Source: Maribacter sp. ACAM166 (GTDB lineage Bacteria > Bacteroidota > Bacteroidia > Flavobacteriales > Flavobacteriaceae). Taken from it: a DNA stretch of 62,496 nucleotides. Of the stretch, positions 50,018 to 60,111 are shown in pieces (the first letter of the stretch is position 1; the number at the start of each line of letters is the position of its first letter). A program made the translations under genes and the position numbers. The stretch is from positions 1 to 62,496 of the forward strand of contig NZ_VAUW01000026.1 in NCBI RefSeq assembly GCF_005771495.1, in the 5' to 3' direction. Below the pieces are notes generated by a model, which did not search any database, had not been told where the DNA came from, and saw nothing but the letters and a program-made list of their open reading frames with translations.

Positions 50018-50992
50018 CTATTCGCCCCAATATTTTTTAATCTCGATTTCATTCGGCACTTTAGGATCTCTAACTATTCGGAAGCCAACAAATGGGGCAT
50101 CTGTATTCCACCATTTGCTTTTTGGAAATTGTGGATCTCTCATTATCCAATTTTCTGTAGAACCCAAACGGGCAGCGCTTCTTAAATATTCGGCATCGTC
50201 ATAATAAGATCCGCCTCGTACAGAGCGTGGATAGGTCTCATTGCCAATTTCTAATGGTGATGCTGTAATTGCATCCCTTGTTTTATAAACTTCTGGGCAG
50301 TATTGGTCTAACGTCCATTCTGCAACATTACCATGCATATCATATAATCCCCAAGCATTAGGTTGTTTTTCGCCAACTTGGTGGTAGGTGTCATTACTAT
50401 TTTCATAATGCCACCCATACTTGTCGAGTTCTTTTAGGTTATTGCCAAAATGGTAGGCGGTTTCGGTACCGGCACGTGCGCTATATTCCCATTCAGCTTC
50501 TGTAGGTAACCTATAAAAATGGCCTGTTTTTGCGGAAAGCCATTTGCAAAATTGAGAAGCGGCATAGTGTGTAACATTACCAACAGGCAAACCTGCGCTA
50601 GTACCCATTCCTAAACTCATATCAACATAGGGTAGGGTAGCACCTGAAATAGCATCTATGGCTATATCTAAGTCAGTAGCTTTAGAACGTGTCTCTAAAC
50701 TATCAATGGACCTATTTACGAAAAGATTATAGAGCTCCCAGGTAATTTCATACGTCGCCATCCAAAACTTATCTAGTTTTACATTATGTATGGGGCCTTC
50801 GTCGGTATTCCTATTTTCTTCAGATGCTGGACTTCCCATCGAAAAACTCCCTGAAGGAATGGCAGTCATTTCGATCACCAAGTTCGAACCGCCAATAGTT
50901 TGAATGAAATTTTGTGATTTTTCCGCTTGTGAAAAAGATTGGTTGAAGAAGACAATAAATAGTAGGGTTAGGAGGTGGTTTGTAATTTTCAT
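50018..50992 (-). CDS. exported FGE-sulfatase (SUMF1/EgtB/PvdO) family protein
   Basis: 324 residues with a signal peptide (about 1-22, ending QSFSQ). The family fold is clear: MTAIPSGSFSMGSPASEENR, KFWMATYEITWELYNLF, PVGNVTHYAASQFCKWLSAK, YRLPTEAEWEYSARAG, WGLYDMHGNVAEWTLDQY and PRSVRGGSYYDD. True formylglycine-generating enzymes have a Cys pair that is not evident here, so it may be one of the many related proteins of other function. It lies 26 bases upstream of the Gfo/Idh gene, in one operon. Confidence 0.85.
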   Translation of the reverse strand: MKITNHLLTLLFIVFFNQSFSQAEKSQNFIQTIGGSNLVIEMTAIPSGSFSMGSPASEENRNTDEGPIHNVKLDKFWMATYEITWELYNLFVNRSIDSLETRSKATDLDIAIDAISGATLPYVDMSLGMGTSAGLPVGNVTHYAASQFCKWLSAKTGHFYRLPTEAEWEYSARAGTETAYHFGNNLKELDKYGWHYENSNDTYHQVGEKQPNAWGLYDMHGNVAEWTLDQYCPEVYKTRDAITASPLEIGNETYPRSVRGGSYYDDAEYLRSAARLGSTENWIMRDPQFPKSKWWNTDAPFVGFRIVRDPKVPNEIEIKKYWGE

Positions 50993-51399
50993 TACTTAAA
51001 TATATGATTTTTTTACGATAAATAATTAGGCACATGCTCTAGGTGCTATTAAGGTAAAACCCTATAAATTCTTATCAGGACTACTTATAAGTTATTTGAA
51101 TGTCTAAATTTTTACGAATAAGATAACTGATAAAAATGTACAAGCACTCTTTTAAACCTGTTTATGAAAGGAAAATAATTGGTTATAAGTCGATTATAGA
51201 ACCTACGCACTAGTATTGATTAGGTAATACAGCTCATTTACCTGTACAGTTTGACAATCAAATGTGGTTACTTGTAGTATTTTTGCAGATATTTTGAAAA
51301 GGATATAATAAATTGCTCAACTTTTTGAAGTCCTAACGTGTAACTGTTAACGGGAATTGAGATTGAAATTTTTTAATAGAAATAATTCATTTAGACTGT
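50993..51399. other. 407-bp divergent intergenic region
   Basis: No gene seen. It holds the promoters of the FGE-like operon (leftward; TATATTTA at about 50999-51006 on the minus strand) and of the GH63 gene (rightward). No repeat was noticed. Confidence 0.4.
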
Positions 51400-54027
51400 A
51401 TGGTCAATAAAAATGCTGAGGAAGAACGATTAGCCGTTGAGGATAATTATAAAAATTGGAAACGATGGGGACCTTATCTAGCAGAAAGACAATGGGGAAC
51501 GGTACGGGAAGATTATAGTGCCAATGGACACGCATGGGATTTTGTGGGTCATGATAAGGCACGAAGTAATGCGTATAGATGGGGCGAAGAAGGTATTGGT
51601 GGATTTTGCGATTCTAGAGAAATTCTTTGTTTGGCACCTGCTTTTTGGAATGGGAAAGATCCAATTTTAAAAGAACGGTTATTTGGTCTCACCAATGACG
51701 AGGGTAATCATGGCGAAGATGTTAAAGAACTCTATTTTCATCAAGTATCTACACCAACACATTCTTATGCCAAGTATTTATATAAGTATCCGCATAAGAA
51801 ATTTCCATATGCGGAACTCCTCAAGAATAATAAAGATAGGGGTAGAGAAGACTCTGAGTTTGAACTTTTGGATACTAAAGCTTTTGCCAATAACACCTAT
51901 TTCGATTGCTTTATAGAATATGCCAAAGAAGATATTGGTGATATTTTAATGAAAGTAACGGTAGTCAATAGAGGGCCGAGAGCAGCTACTATTCACGTAT
52001 TGCCACATCTTTGGTTTCGTAATTTTTGGAAGCACAACGATCGTTTTGAGCGTCCAGAGATGAAATCGATATCAAATAATGCTGTACAATCTAGAAGTAC
52101 AAGAAACGGTAGGTACTATTTTTATCATGAACATGGGGAGCAGCTATTTTGCGAAAACGAGACCAATAATGAGCGTATTTATGATGTTCCCAATGAAGTC
52201 GATTATGTAAAAGACGGTATTAATGATCACGTAGTGAATGGTTTAGATTCGGTAAACCCAGATAAGAAAGGTTCGAAATTTGCGGTTTGGCATGAATTAA
52301 GGCTGAAATCTGGCGAAGAAAAAACGATAAAAGTACGCTTAAGTAAGAAAAAGAATAAAGATCCATTTAGTGATTACGATGCCATTTTTGATAAAAGAAT
52401 TGCGGAGTGTGAGGAGTTTTATAGTACTATCTTAAAGAAAGAGTTGCCGCAGGAACAGCAGGAAATAGCTAGAAAAGCATTTTCTGGCCTTTTATGGACC
52501 AAACAGTTTTATTATTATGATGTCTATAAATGGTTGTTTGGTGGTGATGGAGAAGCCAAACCTTATCGTGCCGATTCACGTAACGCTCATTGGGAACATC
52601 TTACCAATCGCCATATAATTTCAATGCCAGATAAATGGGAGTATCCATGGTATGCCGCTTGGGATTTAGCTTTTCATATGGTATCTTTTGTAGAAATAGA
52701 CCCTTATTTTGCCAAAGAGCAATTGCTTTTAGTATTGCGAGAAGGCTATATGCACCCTAACGGTCAGATACCTGCATACGAATGGAATTTTAGCGATGTG
52801 AATCCGCCTGTGCATTCATGGGCAGTTTGGAGTGTGTATGAAAAAGATAAAAAACGCACGGGAGTTGGTGATACAAAATTCCTAGAAAAAGCGTATCAAA
52901 AGTTACTTGTCAATTTTACGTGGTGGGTAAACCAAAAAGATAAAAATGGGATCAACCTTTTTGAAGGTGGGTTTTTAGGGCTGGATAATATTGGGGTCTT
53001 TGACCGTAACCATATGCCAGAGGGTATCACGCGTATGCAACAGGCAGATGCTACAAGTTGGATGGCCATGTTTACGTTGAATATGCTACGCATGACCTTA
53101 GAGCTAGCAAACACTAATTCTATTTATGAAGATAGTGTTGCAAAATTTTTTAAGCATTTCTTGAACATCGCTTGGGCCATGCATCATATAGGGAAAAAGG
53201 AAATTTCTTTGTGGGATGATGAAGATGATTTTTATTATGATGTAGTAGAAATGTCAAATGGTACAACAAATCGTTTAAAAGTACGGTCGTTGGTAGGTAT
53301 TATACCCTTGTTTGCAGTAGAAATTATTCATAAAGATTTATTTGAAGAATTAAAGCATTTTAAAGTAAGAGCAGCTGAAATTGTACGAACACGCCCTGAT
53401 TTAGCTTCGTTGGTTTCCAATATTGAAGAGTTCAATGCCGATGGAAATTATTTGTTTTCCATTATGCGAGGATTTAGGTTGGAGAAATTACTTCAAAGAT
53501 TATTAGATGAGAATGAGTTCCTTTCTGAATTCGGAATCCGTTCTCTTTCAAAATACCATGAAGAGCATCCGTTTGTATTTCAACATAATGGGCACCACCA
53601 GATACAATATGAATCTGGTGAAAGTCGTTCAAATATGTTCGGGGGCAATTCTAACTGGCGAGGTCCGATTTGGATGCCACTGAACTATATGATTATTCAA
53701 TCGCTTAGAAAGTATTACCTGTTTTATGGAAAGCAATATGTGTATGAATTCCCTACAGGATCTGGTAATAAATTAAACTTAAATGAGATAGCAAACGAGC
53801 TTTCAAAACGGTTGATAAAACTCTTTCAACCCAATGCAGAAGGTAAATTCCAATACCACTCTGATGATGCAAATAAGGTATTCACCAAAGATGAGCAGTT
53901 TAAGAATCAGCACTTCTTTTATGAGTTTTTTGATGGGGATTCAGGTAAAGGTCTTGGAGCTTCTCACCAAACAGGCTGGACCGCTTTAATTGCCAACTTA
54001 ATTGTGGAATTGGAAGAAAATAGTTAA
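51400..54027 (+). CDS. MGH1-like / GH63 family glycosidase
   Basis: 875 residues without a signal peptide, so cytoplasmic. Segments such as WKRWGPYLAERQWGTVREDYSANGHAWDFVGHDKARSNAYRWGEEG, recognisable in parts (AERQWGTVREDYS), and WEYPWYAAWDLAFHMVSF with QIPAYEWNFSDVNPPVHSWA are characteristic of bacterial GH63 glucosidases. The (alpha/alpha)6 barrel covers about 350-860. Bacterial members hydrolyse alpha-glucosides such as glucosylglycerate or mannosylglycerate; specificity here is unknown. Confidence 0.87.
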   Translation: MVNKNAEEERLAVEDNYKNWKRWGPYLAERQWGTVREDYSANGHAWDFVGHDKARSNAYRWGEEGIGGFCDSREILCLAPAFWNGKDPILKERLFGLTNDEGNHGEDVKELYFHQVSTPTHSYAKYLYKYPHKKFPYAELLKNNKDRGREDSEFELLDTKAFANNTYFDCFIEYAKEDIGDILMKVTVVNRGPRAATIHVLPHLWFRNFWKHNDRFERPEMKSISNNAVQSRSTRNGRYYFYHEHGEQLFCENETNNERIYDVPNEVDYVKDGINDHVVNGLDSVNPDKKGSKFAVWHELRLKSGEEKTIKVRLSKKKNKDPFSDYDAIFDKRIAECEEFYSTILKKELPQEQQEIARKAFSGLLWTKQFYYYDVYKWLFGGDGEAKPYRADSRNAHWEHLTNRHIISMPDKWEYPWYAAWDLAFHMVSFVEIDPYFAKEQLLLVLREGYMHPNGQIPAYEWNFSDVNPPVHSWAVWSVYEKDKKRTGVGDTKFLEKAYQKLLVNFTWWVNQKDKNGINLFEGGFLGLDNIGVFDRNHMPEGITRMQQADATSWMAMFTLNMLRMTLELANTNSIYEDSVAKFFKHFLNIAWAMHHIGKKEISLWDDEDDFYYDVVEMSNGTTNRLKVRSLVGIIPLFAVEIIHKDLFEELKHFKVRAAEIVRTRPDLASLVSNIEEFNADGNYLFSIMRGFRLEKLLQRLLDENEFLSEFGIRSLSKYHEEHPFVFQHNGHHQIQYESGESRSNMFGGNSNWRGPIWMPLNYMIIQSLRKYYLFYGKQYVYEFPTGSGNKLNLNEIANELSKRLIKLFQPNAEGKFQYHSDDANKVFTKDEQFKNQHFFYEFFDGDSGKGLGASHQTGWTALIANLIVELEENS

Positions 54028-54089
54028 CCTAAAGAACCAAGTTTTTTTGAAATAACCCATTGAGTATTTTTAGATTAGTTAATAAAAAT

Positions 54090-54151
54090 GTCAGTTCGAG
54101 TGCTCATTTTCTAATTTTTTATTAGAAAATGAGTGTATCGATAACTTTTTA
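54090..54151. repeat. REP-like palindromic interspersed element
   Basis: TGTCAGTTCGAGTG, a perfect 13-bp hairpin (CTCATTTTCTAAT / ATTAGAAAATGAG, loop TTTTT, 54103-54133) and TGTATCGATAACTTTTTAGG follow each other. The flanking GTTCGAG...TATCGA...AACTTTT pattern resembles extragenic palindromes scattered through Flavobacteriaceae genomes. Only one copy is in this window. Confidence 0.55.
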
Positions 54152-54215
54152 GGGTCTAAAAAGATTTTGGACATCTGACCGTCCGGCAGGCGAGTATGTT
54201 TTTTGCTTTTAATAT

Positions 54216-54908
54216 TTATTCAGGTGGATCATCGGCATGGGTTTCTGCTTCAAAAGAATCCACATATTTCAAATCTTTGAACCAATAGTGGGAAGAAATT
54301 ACATCGGCCATCAATTCTCCCAATTCATTTTTTACCAGTTTTAGTTGCCAAAGTATATCCTTAGCTTCAGGAAATGTATCACTGTCAATTTTATCATCAA
54401 AAAGCCTATGGATGACATTGTTATCGGGTAAACCGCCAACCAATAAGCGTACTAAGGTTGCTTCTGGATAACTGTCAAAAATTGCCAAACTGTTCTTTGC
54501 TGTTTCTTTTATACATACTTGAAATGATACAGCTTCTGGATGAGGGAACTTGCTTTCAAATGCAGCATATAACAGTTGATGTACTGCAAAAAAATCTTCA
54601 TGTAGCGATAGGTCTGCGTATTCTTCCCATAACTTTTCTTCCAATATTTCATTTGAAATATTTTCGATTTGACCCTTGTTGAGTTTGTTACCAAAAACAT
54701 AAGTGAGTACAATTTTTGCAGCCTCATCTGGGGCATTATCCGTAAGGGACATCAAGCACATATCTTTAATTTCTGCTTTATCTAAACCTGAAGGATTGTC
54801 AAAATCCATTAGCTCTAATAAATCAAGATACTTGGCTTCCGTCCAATAACCAGGCAATTCGGTTATAGTTTTAAATTGAAGGCGAGTAACAATAAATGAT
54901 TTTTTCAT
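54216..54908 (-). CDS. hypothetical protein
   Basis: 230 residues, not recognised. It begins MKKSFIVTRLQFKTITELPG and is acidic and mostly helical, with no signal, membrane segment or cysteine cluster. DNAPDEAAKIVLTYVFGNKL and EEYADLSLHEDFFAVHQLLY look like packed helices. Codon use is like that of the neighbours. It lies in the same direction as the HEAT transporter gene, 112 bases downstream of it, and may be its operon partner. Confidence 0.65.
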   Translation of the reverse strand: MKKSFIVTRLQFKTITELPGYWTEAKYLDLLELMDFDNPSGLDKAEIKDMCLMSLTDNAPDEAAKIVLTYVFGNKLNKGQIENISNEILEEKLWEEYADLSLHEDFFAVHQLLYAAFESKFPHPEAVSFQVCIKETAKNSLAIFDSYPEATLVRLLVGGLPDNNVIHRLFDDKIDSDTFPEAKDILWQLKLVKNELGELMADVISSHYWFKDLKYVDSFEAETHADDPPE

Positions 54909-55020
54909 CGGGGTAGGTAATACAGGGTTAAAAGCATTTTCTTTTTTTTAAATAAACTTTAATTGCGTGCATATAAGTTACATGAGATTTAAAAGTATAG
55001 GAAATTATACGCATTCAGCG

Positions 55021-57840
55021 TTACGGTTTACTTAGTGCCGTATACGCATCCTTTGCAAAACTTTTTACTTTTGGGTCGGCATCATTGAGGTGATTTTCGA
55101 CAAGGGTTAAATACCGAGGCTCTTTTTGCTGTGCAATAAGATATAGTACCGCCAATTTAATTTTCAAATCATTACCCTGCAATAGCAAGTTAAAACATTC
55201 GAATTCTGAAGGTATCTTATGTTTTATTTTTTGAAGTTCTTCTTCAGAAGACACATCAAGGGCAGACTCTTCGATTATAGGTAACAGTTTACGTTTAAGC
55301 TCACCTGTAAGAAGATTGTCTAGAAATTCTATGGCATTGTGTTGTGCTTCTTGTTTATGACTTAAGAGGCCTTCATAAGCTATAGCTACATCTTTCTGTT
55401 GGTATCGCAAGCCAAGTAACTTGAAAATACGTTCCAAGCCAGAATCTAACCTGCGTTCCAACAACTCTAAAAGGCTAGTACGCGCATCGCGTTCTGCATC
55501 TCCAATTTCTTTTTTGGACTTGTTCCTGTTTCGATAGGAAATTATAATTTGGGTATGCATCGAAGATAAAGTTTGATGATGCAGCTTACATTCATCAAAA
55601 ATAACAGATACGACTTTGTAGCGATTGAATTTTAAGTGTGGATGCGTTGAACGAATTACGCTTAATGCGCGTACTACTTCTAAACGTACCGTTAGGTCAT
55701 TATCGGTTAATACTAATAATAGTTGATTAATAGCTTCCTTTGAGTTAAAAGATTGCATGGCCATAGGTATCAAACGTATGATGGGTAAGGGTTGTAGCCT
55801 TTCCTCAACGTTTTTACGCAACAAGGGTATAATTGGAGGGCCATATTGTTTAAACGCTGACAATACAACCGGTCTAAATTTCTTTTGTTCCAAATATGGA
55901 ATAATATGTTGGCCTAATGTAAAGTCCATTGTATTGCCAATAGCTCTAATAGTGGTCATTACAATCTCATCATTCGGATGCGTTAAAAAGTTGATGAGAG
56001 CTGAATTGAATAGTGGCATATTTGCAACGCCCAATAGTTCTATGATAGCTGTTAGATATGTTTTACTATCCTGATTTATTTCAATATGGTCGAGCGATTT
56101 TGAAATACGTTCAAGTAATGAATAGCGTTGTTTCAAGGAGTAATTATTTTTTGCTTCTCGTGCTAAACAAAACAATGCGGCCAAAGCAATTCGTTCATTT
56201 GCATGATCTAAGTAAGAATCGAATACAAAAGATTTATCCTTATAGGCAAAACTCAAAATGTAGGCCAAGGTGGCAATGGTCAATTCCCTATCATCAATTT
56301 TTAAAAGTTCAGAAACTTCGGCCGTCATACTTTGTCCGTTGAGAAAGTATAAATTTTGAATGGCCGATATTTTCACTTTGTTACTTGGGTGCTCCAATAA
56401 TAATTCTACGTCATCTGCAAAACGTTTATCATTGATTTCCATCAATTTGTCTAGCATAAAAAGAATTTGTTCATCGCTTCCGTTTTTAAAAACTGTACGC
56501 ATTCCTGCTACTACAGATGTTTTAGACGTGGTAATTTTTTTGGTCTTTTTGAAAGAATCAGTTAATACTTCTAGGTTGGTTCTAAAGGTTTTGTAGTATT
56601 CGATACGGACTTTATAAATGAAGTAGAGCCATAGGCAAACAAGTACTATGATTAGAACACCAATGTAAAATGATGGGAGGTTAAGGCCTCGAACCACAAA
56701 AATTAAAAGACAACCAGCAATACCGGTCGCCAAGCTATCGACAACGACATCGATAAAAGATTTTGTTTTATTCTTTAATTCGAAAGGCAACGGTAGCGTC
56801 AATAGTTCAGAAGCACTTTTGTGAATCGACTGTTTTAGAACTCCATCCATAGCTTTAATTACTACTACCGCAGAAAGCTCTGGTAACAGTAGAAATAGAA
56901 TGCTACCACCAAATATGCCTATAGGTAAGAGTAATAGGGAAAAGCCTACGCCCCAAATACCAACGATTCTATGGGTAAAGAATAACTGAATTACTAGCGA
57001 CAATAAGTTAAATGTCGAAAACCAAAAGGCGAAGAAGGAGGTAAGCTCATCAGCATCGGGTATCGCTGAAGATGCAAAATCACTAAATAGATAATCGACC
57101 AATTTGGCCACCACAACACTAACGGCTACAATGCTAGCAATATAGGTGAGGTGTTTCGACTGTAATATAAGCTTCAGAGGAGGCTCTGTCATGTTGACCG
57201 GACTCTTTTGTTTTATGAAAGTCCCATTCTTTTTTACACGAACATGCCATATTTTTCGCAGTAATGGAATACAGAAGAATAGGAGGAGAGCAGCAACGAA
57301 CATGAGGTTTTCATTACCGATTAATGGCGCAAGGATAGAGGTGAGGTATCCACCAATAATTCCACCTAAAATAGCACCAGAGCCTATAAAGCCAAATAAC
57401 CTTTTGGCTTCTCGTATGCTAAACACCAAATTGGCCAAAACCCAAAATTGAGATGCGGATAATACAGCATATATTGCCACCCAGATATAGAAAAAATAAA
57501 GTAAAACTCCGCTGACTACCTGCAAGGATAAAAGAATTCCTAAGCCAATAAGAATGATAATAGAGCTAATGATAGTGACCTCAATAACCTTTTTAAGGGA
57601 AAATCTAGAAACGGCTTTCGAATAAAAATAGGAGCTGGTAATTGCTGTAACGGCAACTAATAAAAAAGCAAATGGTAATTGCTGTATGCCTAACTCAGAA
57701 AGAAAAAGCGCATTTACGGTTGGTTTTATAATCAGTAATACGGCAATAACCAAAAAGATGTAGGCGAGCATCCAAAGTGAAACTTTGAACTCACCTTCCC
57801 GTACATCAAATATTTTTTTTATAAGTTTTTCTACCATCAA
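55021..57840 (-). CDS. Npt1/Npt2-like nucleotide transporter fused to HEAT repeats
   Basis: 939 residues. The first 430 contain about 11-12 membrane segments resembling ATP/ADP (NTT/TlcA) translocases and the MFS-like family (LLIIKPTVNALFLSELGIQQLPFAFL, IREAKRLFGFIGSGAILGGIIGGYL, DGVLKQSIHKSASELLTLPLP). Residues about 450-939 are soluble helical repeats of HEAT type (LLEHPSNKVKISAIQNLYFL, LTHPNDEIVMTTIRAIGNTM, NDADPKVKSFAKDAYTALS). Free-living bacteria have such proteins although energy parasitism is not expected; the transported substrate is unknown. Confidence 0.82.
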   Translation of the reverse strand: MMVEKLIKKIFDVREGEFKVSLWMLAYIFLVIAVLLIIKPTVNALFLSELGIQQLPFAFLLVAVTAITSSYFYSKAVSRFSLKKVIEVTIISSIIILIGLGILLSLQVVSGVLLYFFYIWVAIYAVLSASQFWVLANLVFSIREAKRLFGFIGSGAILGGIIGGYLTSILAPLIGNENLMFVAALLLFFCIPLLRKIWHVRVKKNGTFIKQKSPVNMTEPPLKLILQSKHLTYIASIVAVSVVVAKLVDYLFSDFASSAIPDADELTSFFAFWFSTFNLLSLVIQLFFTHRIVGIWGVGFSLLLLPIGIFGGSILFLLLPELSAVVVIKAMDGVLKQSIHKSASELLTLPLPFELKNKTKSFIDVVVDSLATGIAGCLLIFVVRGLNLPSFYIGVLIIVLVCLWLYFIYKVRIEYYKTFRTNLEVLTDSFKKTKKITTSKTSVVAGMRTVFKNGSDEQILFMLDKLMEINDKRFADDVELLLEHPSNKVKISAIQNLYFLNGQSMTAEVSELLKIDDRELTIATLAYILSFAYKDKSFVFDSYLDHANERIALAALFCLAREAKNNYSLKQRYSLLERISKSLDHIEINQDSKTYLTAIIELLGVANMPLFNSALINFLTHPNDEIVMTTIRAIGNTMDFTLGQHIIPYLEQKKFRPVVLSAFKQYGPPIIPLLRKNVEERLQPLPIIRLIPMAMQSFNSKEAINQLLLVLTDNDLTVRLEVVRALSVIRSTHPHLKFNRYKVVSVIFDECKLHHQTLSSMHTQIIISYRNRNKSKKEIGDAERDARTSLLELLERRLDSGLERIFKLLGLRYQQKDVAIAYEGLLSHKQEAQHNAIEFLDNLLTGELKRKLLPIIEESALDVSSEEELQKIKHKIPSEFECFNLLLQGNDLKIKLAVLYLIAQQKEPRYLTLVENHLNDADPKVKSFAKDAYTALSKP

Positions 57841-57868
57841 GGAATGGAACTAAAATCTTTTCCTAGAC

Positions 57869-58786
57869 CTAAAGTACAGGCTTTTTTAGGACCTTTTCTA
57901 TTGGTTTTACTAAATCTCTAATAATTTGCTCTCCGTTGGCATCATCAATCAATGCGACGAGTATGTATCTTCTGTTGCTATCCTTACCCCACACCAATAT
58001 AGAGTCTGAATGATAGGTTCTCCACGAGCCAGATTTTCTGAACAGTCTTGCATTAGGTGCGATTTGGTCTAACGTATTTACGAATTTATGGTGTAGTTCT
58101 GGGTCTTCCATAATGTCTAACATTTGCATAGACCTTTTTTGGTTCACCAACTTTCCATTCGCTAAAAGGTAATAATACCTACAAACCTGTGTTACCGTTG
58201 CGGCATGGCTTAAATTTTTCAAAGGCTCACGGTTGGTGTCTCCTCCTCCACCATAACGCTTACCTACCCAGAGTCCGCCGCCTTTATGTTCGTCATAAAA
58301 CGCATATTTAGGATCGGTCATGACAGCTTCTATTTTTTCATACCCCACCCGGTCTATCATTCGAGTCGAAGCAGCATTGTCAGATTTGCTGATCATTAAG
58401 CGCATATCTTTTTTGACCTCGGCGGTCTCTTTCAACGCTCCCTTTTCAATAGCATCCATAGCAGCTAATAGAATCGCTATTTTGGGTAAACTTGCAGCAT
58501 ACATCATATGGTTGCCGTTAACACGCGCAAACCGTACTTTTTCGGGATTGCTTAAGTCAACTAAACCTACTGCCATTTTCTTTTGTATGATTAGCTGGTT
58601 CCATTCAGGGTGTGAAGCCAATTCATCACGTAAGTTGGTCTGTAATGAGCTATCTAAAAGTTTCTGTAGGGGTTTTATTTTTGAATTATCCATTTTTAAT
58701 GGAAGCTCATCCTGCGCATTTATGACATAGCAAACGAGGAATGATAAAAGTAGAAAGAATCGATTTGGTTTCATTGATGTATACAT
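57869..58786 (-). CDS. exported class A beta-lactamase-related serine hydrolase
   Basis: 305 residues with a signal peptide (ending VINAQ, about residue 24; the second Met at 58774 is an alternative start). All three active-site motifs are present: AASLPKIAIL (Ser-x-x-Lys), ISKSDNAAS (Ser-Asp-Asn) and FRKSGSWRT (Lys-Ser-Gly). The omega-loop glutamate typical of class A beta-lactamases is not evident, so a peptidase or esterase function is as likely as resistance. It is 28 bases after the start of the HEAT transporter, upstream of it and reading into it. Confidence 0.85.
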   Translation of the reverse strand: MYTSMKPNRFFLLLSFLVCYVINAQDELPLKMDNSKIKPLQKLLDSSLQTNLRDELASHPEWNQLIIQKKMAVGLVDLSNPEKVRFARVNGNHMMYAASLPKIAILLAAMDAIEKGALKETAEVKKDMRLMISKSDNAASTRMIDRVGYEKIEAVMTDPKYAFYDEHKGGGLWVGKRYGGGGDTNREPLKNLSHAATVTQVCRYYYLLANGKLVNQKRSMQMLDIMEDPELHHKFVNTLDQIAPNARLFRKSGSWRTYHSDSILVWGKDSNRRYILVALIDDANGEQIIRDLVKPIEKVLKKPVL

Positions 58787-59040
58787 ATTTTAAAATGTAG
58801 CCAAAATTAGTTAATGGACTGATTAGCCCTGTGTTAATTTTTATCTGTATTGAAATTTTAATTTGTTCAACAAAGACGCCATTTCTCCTTGATTAGTATG
58901 AAATCCTATGTTAAAATTTTAAATTATTTCGAATAAAAGAGTACCTATGTATCTACTTTTTTAGTGGAAAAGCACCTCGAAATAAAAAATAAAAATAATA
59001 TTAAAAACTGTATATTCAGTAATGGAACACAAGCATAACT

Positions 59041-60102
59041 ATGAATCTTAAAGATGGCGTTAAAACAGCTGAAAACAAAGTGTCTAATGAGGCAAGGAGG
59101 CTTAGCGATATAGTGAAGGATACTTCAAAATCGTTGGTCGATAGGTTAGAGTGTTTTGAGGATATTATAAGTTTAGAGGTAGGGGATACCGGGTTGAGCC
59201 GAGCAAAAACGCTAGAGCGAGAATTTGATGTGCGACAATTGTATTTAAAATATGAAGGCGATAACCCGACTGGAACCCAAAAAGACAGAATCGCATTTGC
59301 TCAACTTTATGATGCACTACGTAGAGAGTTTAAAGTGGTTAGTTTGGCTACTTGTGGTAATTATGGCGTGGCAATGGCATTGGCGGCAGATTTAGCGGGT
59401 ATAGCGTGTAAAATATTTATACCGGAAACATACCATACGGACCGTATCACTGAAATGGGAACTTTACATGCTGAAATTATTAGAATTCCGGGTAGTTATG
59501 AAGATGTTGTAACGGAAAGCTCAAAACTAGCGAACGAACATGGGTGGTATGATGCGAACCCTGGTGGTGCCAATACACCTTTGCAAATTTCGGCATATGC
59601 ACAGATTGCTCAAGAGATTTTTGAAGATTTAGGCGATGCTCCAAAATATTGTGCCGTTCCGGTTTCTAACGGTACTTTGTTCGCGGGGATTTACAGGGGT
59701 TTTGTTAACCTATTTAAGAGAGGGAAAACATCTCGTATTCCTAAAATGATAGCGGCATCTTCTTCACATAAAAACCCGATAGTAGAATCGTTTTTATTAG
59801 GATTGGATCATTGCAAAGATTTAAACCCTGCAGCAATCAAAGAAACGAAGTACAACGAACCATTGATAAATTGGCATAGCTTTGATGGGGAAGAGGCATT
59901 GTATGCTTTACGAGAGTCTGAGGGTGAAGCATTTAATATAAGTGACAAAAAACTAAAGGAGATGACTTCCTTATTAAGTAAAAAAGAAGGTTTTAGAATT
60001 CTGCCTGCTTCAACAGCAGGACTCATAGGACTTTTAGAATTAGATGAAAAATTAAATTTTGAACCGGATCGTTTTGTTGCCGTGCTCACTGCAAAAAATT
60101 AA
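59041..60102 (+). CDS. PLP-dependent enzyme, threonine synthase-like (fold type II)
   Basis: 353 residues. PLP lysine K81 lies in GDNPTGTQKDRIAFA, the phosphate-contacting loop is ATCGNYGVAMA (about 102-112), and the tail has STAGLIGLLELD. The order and motifs are those of threonine synthase/cysteate synthase relatives, but the protein is shorter than threonine synthase. It opens an operon with dgcN-like and epimerase genes (9-bp gap), suggesting it acts on an amino acid or dipeptide rather than in threonine biosynthesis. Confidence 0.82.
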   Translation: MNLKDGVKTAENKVSNEARRLSDIVKDTSKSLVDRLECFEDIISLEVGDTGLSRAKTLEREFDVRQLYLKYEGDNPTGTQKDRIAFAQLYDALRREFKVVSLATCGNYGVAMALAADLAGIACKIFIPETYHTDRITEMGTLHAEIIRIPGSYEDVVTESSKLANEHGWYDANPGGANTPLQISAYAQIAQEIFEDLGDAPKYCAVPVSNGTLFAGIYRGFVNLFKRGKTSRIPKMIAASSSHKNPIVESFLLGLDHCKDLNPAAIKETKYNEPLINWHSFDGEEALYALRESEGEAFNISDKKLKEMTSLLSKKEGFRILPASTAGLIGLLELDEKLNFEPDRFVAVLTAKN

Positions 60103-60111
60103 TATAAATAG

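Noticed and set aside
58320..58730. 136-codon plus-strand frame opposite the serine hydrolase
   Set aside because: The minus strand holds all three active-site motifs and a signal peptide; the opposite frame has no recognisable feature.
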